A stretch of 27,869 nucleotides of DNA from a virus. The stretch lies in the IMG/VR virus record IMGVR_UViG_3300030419_000454, positions 1-27,869 of that record, one strand, 5' to 3'. The notes beneath the pieces are model-generated. The model was not told where the DNA came from, did no database searches, and saw only the letters and a list, made by a program, of their open reading frames with translations. Positions 13,401 through 20,654 of this stretch are shown in pieces (position 1 is the stretch's first letter; every line of letters begins with the position of its first letter). The position numbers were made by a program, and so were the translations under genes.

Positions 13401-15836
13401 ACTATATCCTGTAGCTGCTCCAATTAAAGGGCGTGTAATAGCTCTGGCAAACGTATTTCCATTTAATATATTATCAGAATCTAAACCTTCAATTATATTT
13501 AAATATCCATTTGTTAAGCTATCTCCAGCTTCGTGATACTCTTTAACTAAATCATCAAGAGTTTTATCAGCTTCTGCTGCTGCTTCTAAAGCTTCAGGAT
13601 AATTATTTTCTATATACTTTAAAACTCTTGGATGATCCTTTTTAATAGGAGCAGTTGTATTTAAAGTTACTGAAGAAGCACTAATAGTAGGCGTTTCAAT
13701 TTCATCAACACCTGGAAAAGATATACCAGCATCCTCTAATTGTTTTGTCCAAGCGGCTGGCTGACTTTTAGGACTAGCATTTAAAGTAGATGTCCATGTT
13801 TTAGACCAGTTATAACTTTCATCTACATTAAACCCTGTATAATCCTCTCCAACCCACATCCATTTATGATGCCAAATGCTATTACTAGCTTTTCCTTTTT
13901 TCATTCCTCCTTTAACAGTATAAGACCACGTTTTACCTACCCTTGGTTCAGTAGCTGTATCAAAATCAGGAGCTTCATCAAAGCGTATTCGTGCTGGTTT
14001 TCCTTTCTGTGCTTTTTCATACATTAAAGTATTAAAGGAAGCATCCTCTGGTAGTTCTTTAATAGCTTTGTTATATAAATTCTGCAAAGTTTTAGGCATC
14101 TGTTCAATATAATTTTTATGAAAATAAATTTGATTGCCTATAATTTTTCCTACTGGATTAGTTTTGTCACCTCTCTTATAAGAAGTACCTTTAGGATTTT
14201 TAAAAACTTCTCTACCGTTTATTAAATTAGTTGGTACAGAATCATCAATTATTGTTGAAATATTATCTGGTATAAAGGTACTATCTTTAGTAGCTATAAT
14301 AGTGTTACCTTTTCGTTGTACATTTCCCTTACCGAAAACACTTTCAATTAAAGGCATATAGTCTTCAAGAGGCTTATTATTTTGCCAACTGGTAGGATCT
14401 TTCTTACTAGAAGGGCCTGGAGCTTTACCTTTAACACCTGCATAAACTGAAAAGAAAGCTTGCTTACCGTCTTTAAGAGCATCATGCGCTTGTTTAATAA
14501 CTAGACTTTGATTACTTTCTTCTTTTATAGTATTTAAAACATTAGCATTTATAACACCATCTACTTGCCCACCTTTAACTTTACCAGCCACTTCTATATT
14601 ATGTTCTGCTGTTCGATTAAAAGGATCATAAACTAAATATTCAACGCCCTCTTCTGTATAAACTGTTTCAGCTTTAGTAGCTCCACCATCTTTACCTGCA
14701 CCACCTCCAATATCAAGAACTCTATCGCCCTCTTTAAAAGTTCCATCTTTTCGTAATTTTGTTATTAAGGCTGGAAACTTATTATAATTAACAACTGTAT
14801 TTTTAGAAGTAAATTCTTGTTTAGGAACAAACCATACATCATCTTCTAAGTTTCTTAATGCCTCATCCATTTTAGCTAGTTCTTCTAGTTCATCAATTTG
14901 ACTTGTAGACGCTCTAACCGCATCTTCATTTGTAATTAATGCCGCAACTCTTTCTTTTAGCTCATTAAAGTCTTGTTTAGCTGCTCTAGCTTCTTTAATT
15001 CTTTTACCAAAAACAGGAATATTATAGAGGGCTGCAACAAGAGGACTATCTTCAGCATCTGCTTGTTCAAAAAATTGTCTAATAGTTGCTGCCTCATCTG
15101 GTGTAACTTCAGAAGAGTCAATAGGTTCTAAATCTTTTTTTGTACCATCTTGAAATTCTATTGTTTCAGGACGAGAAGCTTCTGATCCTTCTGGTAAAGC
15201 CTCTAAATTATCTAAGGCTTCATCATCCGCATCTACACTTTGTTTTGGAGGAACAGTAGGTGTTTCATCACTAGGCAAGTCTTTTACTGCCTTACGAGTT
15301 GGGCCTAAAATATAAGCAGGGATTGCTCCCAAACTAAAATATAAAGCAACTTCATTAGCTCCTATCTCTCTATTATTTATAGATGCATTAAGAGCTTCAT
15401 CAGCCGCTACTAGACTACCTATTGCAGCACCTTGTTTAGCTCTACCAAATGCTTTAGCTGCAAATGATGCAGTCTTAGCAGTTGCACCAATTCCTCCTAG
15501 TCCTGGAACTGCATAACTAAGATCAAGAATTTCTCCAGTTCCTTCACCTACTTTAGCCAACATAGATTTTTTACTTCGTAAAGGTAAATCATCATAACGT
15601 CTAGCGAGTCTTGCGTTTTCTTCACGCTGTAGTTCTTTAACATCAATACCTTTTATTGCAGCAGTGGCTTTTCTATGAAGATCACCAATAAACCAAGAAG
15701 ATTTATCTAGTCCATATTGGAACTGCCTGAGTTTACTTCCTTCATATTTAGTAGCATCTATTTCTTCAAGTGTAAGATTGTCTTCGACCTCTTGCATTCT
15801 ATCAAATTCTTCTTGAGGAGCTATTAGTTTTTCCAT
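10488..15836 (-). CDS. 1782-residue polyvalent virion-type protein with embedded SAM-methyltransferase domain
   Basis: Residues 1-345 hold a basic N-terminus, a Gly/Ala-rich hydrophobic region (about 105-180) and acidic low-complexity linkers. At about 345-517 lies a class I methyltransferase fold: motif I VLDIGGGAGKDGG (D375-G385), an acidic residue at the end of strand 2 in YLVYDPFNR (D404), GVINANVLNTI and FFSVYAG, then SWQNNKPLEDYMPLIESVF. A domain with ARIRFDEAPDFDTA and a Trp-rich segment (WHHKWMWVGEDYTGF) follows to about 690. Residues 800-1580 are long helical regions without motifs I know. The end has a module HGFLGPIKNSRGEIMTEMS, ILIPTLVPGQ, then a tail DKMTGRPYSEQAGGAF, both of which I associate with phage virion proteins. 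Multi-domain proteins of this size injected with DNA are known, for example P1 DarB. Its start overlaps the 951-residue gene as TAATG. An injected protein acting on DNA is inference. Confidence 0.85.
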   Translation of the reverse strand: MEKLIAPQEEFDRMQEVEDNLTLEEIDATKYEGSKLRQFQYGLDKSSWFIGDLHRKATAAIKGIDVKELQREENARLARRYDDLPLRSKKSMLAKVGEGTGEILDLSYAVPGLGGIGATAKTASFAAKAFGRAKQGAAIGSLVAADEALNASINNREIGANEVALYFSLGAIPAYILGPTRKAVKDLPSDETPTVPPKQSVDADDEALDNLEALPEGSEASRPETIEFQDGTKKDLEPIDSSEVTPDEAATIRQFFEQADAEDSPLVAALYNIPVFGKRIKEARAAKQDFNELKERVAALITNEDAVRASTSQIDELEELAKMDEALRNLEDDVWFVPKQEFTSKNTVVNYNKFPALITKLRKDGTFKEGDRVLDIGGGAGKDGGATKAETVYTEEGVEYLVYDPFNRTAEHNIEVAGKVKGGQVDGVINANVLNTIKEESNQSLVIKQAHDALKDGKQAFFSVYAGVKGKAPGPSSKKDPTSWQNNKPLEDYMPLIESVFGKGNVQRKGNTIIATKDSTFIPDNISTIIDDSVPTNLINGREVFKNPKGTSYKRGDKTNPVGKIIGNQIYFHKNYIEQMPKTLQNLYNKAIKELPEDASFNTLMYEKAQKGKPARIRFDEAPDFDTATEPRVGKTWSYTVKGGMKKGKASNSIWHHKWMWVGEDYTGFNVDESYNWSKTWTSTLNASPKSQPAAWTKQLEDAGISFPGVDEIETPTISASSVTLNTTAPIKKDHPRVLKYIENNYPEALEAAAEADKTLDDLVKEYHEAGDSLTNGYLNIIEGLDSDNILNGNTFARAITRPLIGAATGYSIGVTNNFITEDDSVSPAVFALLGAASGQLSKKIINSDMSTASKEISLQGIKDLQRRNLWANVNLAFAGSHSSAMKVLGGVVNDFNKQLFAQKGFNLKGTAAPSVEETVSNVIQQHWLAIDKATIAHQLNGEDMLPLRMLATDYANGFIFKKDLKNKVKQGELSATQMQQVISYGDWAKKYSNDYFTDAIDNAGLEGKKLLNYGLSHIYDVDEILKNPELAKQAFTKAYLKQGVTAKTGMSAEEVARAKADTIVENFATYGKPSAGSNKSWEVGSKADYTDPDLVMVDLAANVERDRTFKAPGARKEIKDFLVRDPAVLLKKYVENNTDKIEFSRRFGSKGEGITSIKRAIVAEYDPLIKVATEANDYNKVDFLKKQRNRKIKAIHDSVDLFFGKLHAADEYSNNTIVNNFYSIVSTMANLTFLPKATISSLGDIIQPFQNSGAFSAIKGLGRAIKTDREKDFASLSGFDTRDITVEELRQYFTIDKPHSRTQRYTRKVNEKFFKTIGLTQLTTFARRYAYNAGIEDAFKLSKKIAKKPSSGLISQAEQYKMTADMAKYLSGFDNVDAAFADPSGKELLNRMGIRAADRDALIPQLSNRRAFAQSRNPHIKSLAQFMSWAMAKTSQLNALVKRIEDGDTALAVRALGTLVLYDGILTFRDFLNDPTMESESNKDYDSFAEKMVSSEQFARVVPYSGNVNWLVDKTSRLWSGAAYRQSLDSISPVYAWIGEFGTGTTYAVQNLVEGDFEGAAHQYIIRAPFGKEAKALAEGMDWEFTEDRPSGRAEGGLIKSRLQKAQGGRSDHPSMFRLDGTRKDEHGFLGPIKNSRGEIMTEMSTGIEIDGKEILIPTLVPGQTEEALEYMRNMEGGQGFNTKIPIEKQIVDTAAKHAMPFIKAGLSPFYKHDKEKVKVKKDKGGLALVPNAPVEPDERIDKMTGRPYSEQAGGAFIDIEDRQGLVVSALGKKLQGQASV
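10503..10507 (-). promoter_or_regulatory. ribosome-binding site AAGGG that sets the endolysin start at GTG 10495
   Basis: On the minus strand AAGGG ends seven bases before GTG 10495. It favours this start over the in-frame TTG at 10522, which has AAGGA only about 17 bases upstream. Confidence 0.5.
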
Positions 15837-18691
15837 TATGCTTTATTCCTGCGTAAATAATCTGCTACAGTACCTTTTGCATTTTTATGGTAGCTGTTAT
15901 AATGCTTCTTCCAATATTTACCCCTCTCTTGTACTGTATCAGGAATAGGATCTTTCTTCATAGCATAAGCTAAACGTGCAAAAATAACTGCTTTAGTATC
16001 ATCTTTTAAATCTTCATACTTTATAGCTCTAGGATCAAACCCAAACTCATCTATAATAGTCTGTACAAATTTAGTAAGATATTGAGGAACACCTTTACTA
16101 CCTTCTAGGCGTTTTTGAATATCATTAAAACGCACTTCATCTAATTGTACAGCACTGAAACTTCCTCTTAATCCAGTTTTAGGATCAGTATACATAGTAT
16201 AAGTATCTGGATGTTTACCCATTGCAGATTCAATATTAATTGTTTCAGTTAAAAGTTCTTCAAGATTAGCTGTTGGCCCTACTGTAGAACTTACTTTTTT
16301 AATAATTGATCTGATATCAGAAGGATCAGCTAATAAAGAAGATGCATCTGCTTCAACAGTAGTTTCCTCTACAGGAGCTAGTGTTGGTAATAAATTATCA
16401 GGGAGTATTTCAAAGCCTTGACGTAAGAAAGCTAAAGCTTCTTGTTTATCTCCCAAGCCTGGCAAATCTATATTATTAGCTAATAAGTTAACTTGCATAT
16501 TAGCTTCTCTTAAAGAAGCAGGTAATCCTTGCATTGCGCCTCTTTCGTAATTACCTAAATAATTTCTTTGTTCGTCAGGACTATATAGTATAGTTGAACT
16601 ACCATATTCTTGTTCGACCTTATGTTCTATGCTTTGCAAAGCAGAAGACATAGTAAGTAAATGTTTTTGTTGGGCATCATTAAGATTATCTAGTATGTCA
16701 TTAAACGTAATGTCACCACCTTTATTGCTTCCAAAACGAGTAACATCCAACTGTCCAGAACTACCTGTAAATTTAACTGTTAATGGGCCAGAAGTATGTT
16801 GTATTGTAGGAACCTGTTGTGTTAGTGTTCCCTTTGAAGTTTTAATAAGAGGATTAGCTTGTGGGTTGTTACTAGCAAATACTAAAGCATTAGTTCCTTT
16901 ATGAGCTAGTTTTCTTAAAGATGATCCTGTACCAGCTTTTGTTTGTATTATACTTTGATGTACTTTAGATAATATATCCTGCATATCATCTGAATCTAAA
17001 TAATCTGGATCAGATGGTGACTGAGGTTTAATATCGGCATCAACTTGTGCTGCCATAGAAGTATCATCAGGTACAGGAGCTTGAGAAAGATCTTCTTCTA
17101 CATCTTTACGCTCGTCCCATGTTAAATAACCAGAGAAGTCTATTTTATCATCTGTTTTAAACCAGCCAACAATAGGCCAACCTTTATATCCTTCAGTTTT
17201 AATTTTTTCTAGATTAATATCTAATAACTTTAAAGTTCTCCATGCAGCTAAACTACGCTGTACGCCTAACTTTGCTTCTGTATTATTAACAGTAGCACCA
17301 TAGATAGGATCTAAAGCATTAAAATTAATAGTACCATCATCGTTTAAACTATTAGTTGTTAACTCAGCAGCCACTTGACCTATAGATCGTCTAGTTATAG
17401 CATTTAAAGCTTTTCCAACTATATCGTCTACTGCTTTTAAATCGGTTCTTATTTTAGAACCAGTACTTTCTGTTTCTAAGTCGAAAGAAAGTTCTTCATA
17501 AGTTTTCTCATACCCTTTATTTTTTAACAAGGCATTTCTAAATTCTTTTAAAATTGGTTGCGCTTCATCAAGCATATTTATTTCATCAGAAATATAATTA
17601 ATTTCGACTGTAGAGTCTCCTTTAATTCCCCATGCATAGCCTTCTAACATACGATTGTTTACTTGTTGATAAGTAGGAAGTGGGCCGTCTGGATTTTCTC
17701 CTTTTAACTGATTAAATACTTTATTAAATTCTTTATTAAACTCTGGATTGGCATCTCGTGCTTCTTCAAATGACTTATAAAATGCAAGTGTAGAAGCATT
17801 ATTGTCTGTAGTTAAAGAAGCTAATCTATTTAGCTCTGTACCCGGTTTATTTATTAAAGCAGCCACTTTTTGATCTATGTCTGCTATAGGTGTACCTTGA
17901 ATACCGTCTGTTAACTCTGTAATAAACGAATTAAATTTTTTGTCTGCGGCAGCTTTAACACTTGGATTATCTGAGCCTTGCTCAAAATAAGTTTTAATTG
18001 TATCTTTACTTAATCCAATTTGAGATAAGGTTGCAAGCACTGCTTGTTTTTCTACATCTTGCTTTGTTTGCCTACGAAAAAATCTTGTAACTCTTTTACC
18101 TAATGCATCTAATAAACCTGTTGAACTAGGATCATTAGCTTGTGCATATTTCATCATTGACTTTTCATCTACCCAAGTACTAGCAACTTTCTCTTGTTTT
18201 AAAAACTCGTCTGCATCTTTTTGTGAAATAGCATTAAGAGAGTTAATAATAGGACTAACTCCAGTTTTAGGATCAACAGTACTTGTAATAAACTTAGCCC
18301 ACTCTGATGGCTCATAGCCTTTTAAAGTTCCTCGTTGTATCAAAGCGTTTTTAAGACGAGGTAAATTATCTTCTGTAAAATAAGCTAGAGTATCTCCACC
18401 ATGATCTTTATTAATTTTTTCTCGTCTAGCCTCAAGTTGTTCTTTTTTAGACCTTAATGTTTCTACCATACTTAGTGTTCGTAAGCCTTCAGGATTTCTA
18501 AAGAAGCTATCTATAGGATCTCTGAAAGGAGCATTGATTATATCACTACCTACTTCTAAGGCACTACCTGCTACTTCTCCAACAATAGCACCTTTTATCA
18601 TGTCAGCATAACTAGGTCTATGCCTATTATATCTTCTTTTTCTAGCTCGACTAGATGAAGCTAGTAAACTACCTAAAGGATTATCTGCCAT
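15836..18691 (-). CDS. 951-residue internal-virion-type protein with C-terminal lysozyme-like domain
   Basis: A large protein of 951 residues, mostly helical and polar. The N-terminus is basic (SSRARKRRYNRHRP). The last about 165 residues read as a lytic transglycosylase or lysozyme-like domain: LTETINIESAMGKH with candidate catalytic E821, then GLRGSFSAVQLDEVRF in the place of the GLMQ motif, and KAVIFARLAYAMKKDP with ERGKYWKKHYNS. T7 gp16 carries a transglycosylase domain in an ejected core protein, but at its N-terminus; here it is at the C-terminus. Such proteins make a local hole in the cell wall during DNA entry. AGGAG precedes ATG 18691, and the stop overlaps the 1782-residue gene as TAATG. 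The middle 600 residues are unrecognised. Confidence 0.75.
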   Translation of the reverse strand: MADNPLGSLLASSSRARKRRYNRHRPSYADMIKGAIVGEVAGSALEVGSDIINAPFRDPIDSFFRNPEGLRTLSMVETLRSKKEQLEARREKINKDHGGDTLAYFTEDNLPRLKNALIQRGTLKGYEPSEWAKFITSTVDPKTGVSPIINSLNAISQKDADEFLKQEKVASTWVDEKSMMKYAQANDPSSTGLLDALGKRVTRFFRRQTKQDVEKQAVLATLSQIGLSKDTIKTYFEQGSDNPSVKAAADKKFNSFITELTDGIQGTPIADIDQKVAALINKPGTELNRLASLTTDNNASTLAFYKSFEEARDANPEFNKEFNKVFNQLKGENPDGPLPTYQQVNNRMLEGYAWGIKGDSTVEINYISDEINMLDEAQPILKEFRNALLKNKGYEKTYEELSFDLETESTGSKIRTDLKAVDDIVGKALNAITRRSIGQVAAELTTNSLNDDGTINFNALDPIYGATVNNTEAKLGVQRSLAAWRTLKLLDINLEKIKTEGYKGWPIVGWFKTDDKIDFSGYLTWDERKDVEEDLSQAPVPDDTSMAAQVDADIKPQSPSDPDYLDSDDMQDILSKVHQSIIQTKAGTGSSLRKLAHKGTNALVFASNNPQANPLIKTSKGTLTQQVPTIQHTSGPLTVKFTGSSGQLDVTRFGSNKGGDITFNDILDNLNDAQQKHLLTMSSALQSIEHKVEQEYGSSTILYSPDEQRNYLGNYERGAMQGLPASLREANMQVNLLANNIDLPGLGDKQEALAFLRQGFEILPDNLLPTLAPVEETTVEADASSLLADPSDIRSIIKKVSSTVGPTANLEELLTETINIESAMGKHPDTYTMYTDPKTGLRGSFSAVQLDEVRFNDIQKRLEGSKGVPQYLTKFVQTIIDEFGFDPRAIKYEDLKDDTKAVIFARLAYAMKKDPIPDTVQERGKYWKKHYNSYHKNAKGTVADYLRRNKA

Positions 18692-19248
18692 TATGTGTTC
18701 TCCTGTGGCGCAGCTAATAAGCTTGTTGCTTGTTTTAGTTTAGATATAATTTCGGGATCAAGAACTTCTGAAGGTTCTTTATCTAAGTCTGCTGTTCCTG
18801 CTTGTTCCATAGCAAGATTTAAATCAAATTCATCTGGTACTCCATCTCTTTCTTCATCTGTTAACGTATCGTCTTCTTCAGGTCTTACTATTACAGGATC
18901 AAACATTTCTACATCTGTAATATAAAGCAACATATACGCAACAGGTTCAGCAAGTAACAACATTAAATCTGGATTAATCTTACCTTCAACAAACGCATTG
19001 AATAATAAAACTTCTGTTAAATCCATAATAGGAAACTTAAATCTTAAAGCAGTAACAATTTGAGGATAATGATCTTCATCAACTATTAAAGAAAAGAAAT
19101 AATGTATTGCATCATCAACATCTGTATACTCAGGTGATCCTTCAAACGGTAAAGGATTAGCTGGATCATTAGTTAAGGATTGTCCAGGAACAGGTCGTTG
19201 AAACGAAAACCTATTATTTTCATAAAGATCTATATCTTCTTGTGCCAT
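18691..19248 (-). CDS. acidic 185-residue phage protein
   Basis: The product has 185 residues and is strongly acidic (DVDDAI, PEEDDTLTDEERD). The opening SFQRPVPGQSLTNDPANPLP and SPEYTDVDDAIHYFFSL recalls a small conserved phage protein seen near internal virion genes, whose function I do not know. Two hydrophobic stretches (MDLTEVLLFNAFVEG and LMLLLAEPVAYMLLYI) look like buried helices and not membrane spans. Its ATG follows a TAGGT site; it sits between the 457- and 951-residue virion-type genes, and its stop shares one base with the next start. It may be a scaffold, adaptor or chaperone for the larger proteins. Confidence 0.75.
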   Translation of the reverse strand: MAQEDIDLYENNRFSFQRPVPGQSLTNDPANPLPFEGSPEYTDVDDAIHYFFSLIVDEDHYPQIVTALRFKFPIMDLTEVLLFNAFVEGKINPDLMLLLAEPVAYMLLYITDVEMFDPVIVRPEEDDTLTDEERDGVPDEFDLNLAMEQAGTADLDKEPSEVLDPEIISKLKQATSLLAAPQENT

Positions 19249-19270
19249 AATTTATATTACCTACAAATAG

Positions 19271-20644
19271 TTAACCAACAAACTGACCCATACCTGTAGA
19301 GGCAGGACGTAAGGCTCTTACAGTATTCGCAAAAATTCCTTGGCCTGGAGGAGCAAAATTAGCACCACTCATTTGCCAATCAAAATTTTGTCCAAGACCT
19401 ATTGTTTGCATCATTGCCATATTAGCAGGAAGTTCTGCCGCATCTGTAATAGGTGTAGAAAACCCCGATGTTCTATCTACGATTGTTGGAGTTTCTGGAT
19501 ACTCATATTCTGACTCACCAAAAATTTGATTTTGAATAGCTTGATTCACTACAGAACTAGGAATTTGTGCCATACCTTCCATTGTCCTTTTACCTAAAGC
19601 TTCCGCAGTATACTGACCTTTAAATTCTTTCAACCACTCTCCAGCCTTGTCTCTAAATCCAACTTTATCACCAGTATCAGTAAGATCAGTACCTGTATCT
19701 GTACCTGTACCTGTACCAGCAGCAGCAGGGTCAGAAACTATGTCATAAGTTTCACCTCCTCCTACAGTCATACGATTTGGATCATAACCTGTAGCTGTAC
19801 TTGTTTTATCTGTATATTCTAAAAGATTTTTAGTTGGATCTTCTACAGGAGGCTCGTAAATACCTAATCTTTCATTATCATAATTTTCTGAATATTGTTC
19901 TGCTTCCCATTTAGTATTAAAAGCTACTTCATCTTGTGGAGAACCACCAAGCCATTTACCTGTTGTAGTTTCTTTAGCATAAGGAGATGCTCCTTCCACT
20001 CCTCTATAGGTTTTTCTATGTTTATCTAAACCTATAGCTGTTTGATGTTGTCCAAAACGACTACCAAATGTTCCAGAGGCTAATTCTGCTTGATATTTTG
20101 CTGTACTTGTCACCATTTCAGTACCAAAATTTGTCCAGTTAGTAGTTAATTTAGTCCAACGATCTCCAGGAATCTGAGAAACTTTCTCTAAAAATCCTCC
20201 TTTACCTGCAAAATTACTAGCTCCTTTAGCAAACCACTCTTTCATTTTAGTTGGGCCTACTTTATCAAGACCAACTGATTTACCGATAAATCTTACAGAT
20301 TCATTTATGAAATCACTAACTGCTCCAGTAACATTAGTAACTGTACCAGATACTGCTTTTCCAAATGAAGCAGCTTTAGTCATTATATTACCCATACCAG
20401 AAATTAAAGGATTAGATGAAGCTAACATTGAGCCACTTAGTTTTAAATAACCTTGTGTTAATTTTGAAAACATGCCAGAGAAAAATTCTCCTATTCCGGG
20501 CAACATAATACTCATAGCAATAGTACCTAATGGCCCTATTTTATTCATAAATTTGCCTATCTTTTTAAAGACACTTTTTATACGCTTGCCTATTTTCTTA
20601 AATACTTTTTTTATAGGCTTAAAAACTTTACTAAGTAATCCCAT
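19271..20644 (-). CDS. 457-residue protein with amphipathic, membrane-active-like N-terminus
   Basis: The first 36 residues are a chain of basic amphipathic repeats: KVFKPIK, KVFKKIGKRIK, SVFKKIGKFMN, spaced by 11 residues. A hydrophobic stretch follows (IGPLGTIAMSIMLPGIGEFF). This looks like a cationic membrane-inserting helix, as in pore peptides. Residues 60-170 are Gly/Ser/Ala-rich with helices (VTNVTGAVSDFINESV). The region about 270-330 is acidic, with a Gly-Thr-Asp run (GTGTGTDTGTDLTDTGD). The last 60 residues contain FDWQMSGANFAPPGQG. AGGAG lies upstream of ATG 20644. Its place in the virion block and its N-terminus fit a DNA-ejection or tail-tip protein that touches the host membrane. 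No named family is recognised. Confidence 0.75.
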   Translation of the reverse strand: MGLLSKVFKPIKKVFKKIGKRIKSVFKKIGKFMNKIGPLGTIAMSIMLPGIGEFFSGMFSKLTQGYLKLSGSMLASSNPLISGMGNIMTKAASFGKAVSGTVTNVTGAVSDFINESVRFIGKSVGLDKVGPTKMKEWFAKGASNFAGKGGFLEKVSQIPGDRWTKLTTNWTNFGTEMVTSTAKYQAELASGTFGSRFGQHQTAIGLDKHRKTYRGVEGASPYAKETTTGKWLGGSPQDEVAFNTKWEAEQYSENYDNERLGIYEPPVEDPTKNLLEYTDKTSTATGYDPNRMTVGGGETYDIVSDPAAAGTGTGTDTGTDLTDTGDKVGFRDKAGEWLKEFKGQYTAEALGKRTMEGMAQIPSSVVNQAIQNQIFGESEYEYPETPTIVDRTSGFSTPITDAAELPANMAMMQTIGLGQNFDWQMSGANFAPPGQGIFANTVRALRPASTGMGQFVG

Positions 20645-20654
20645 ACTTTAACTC

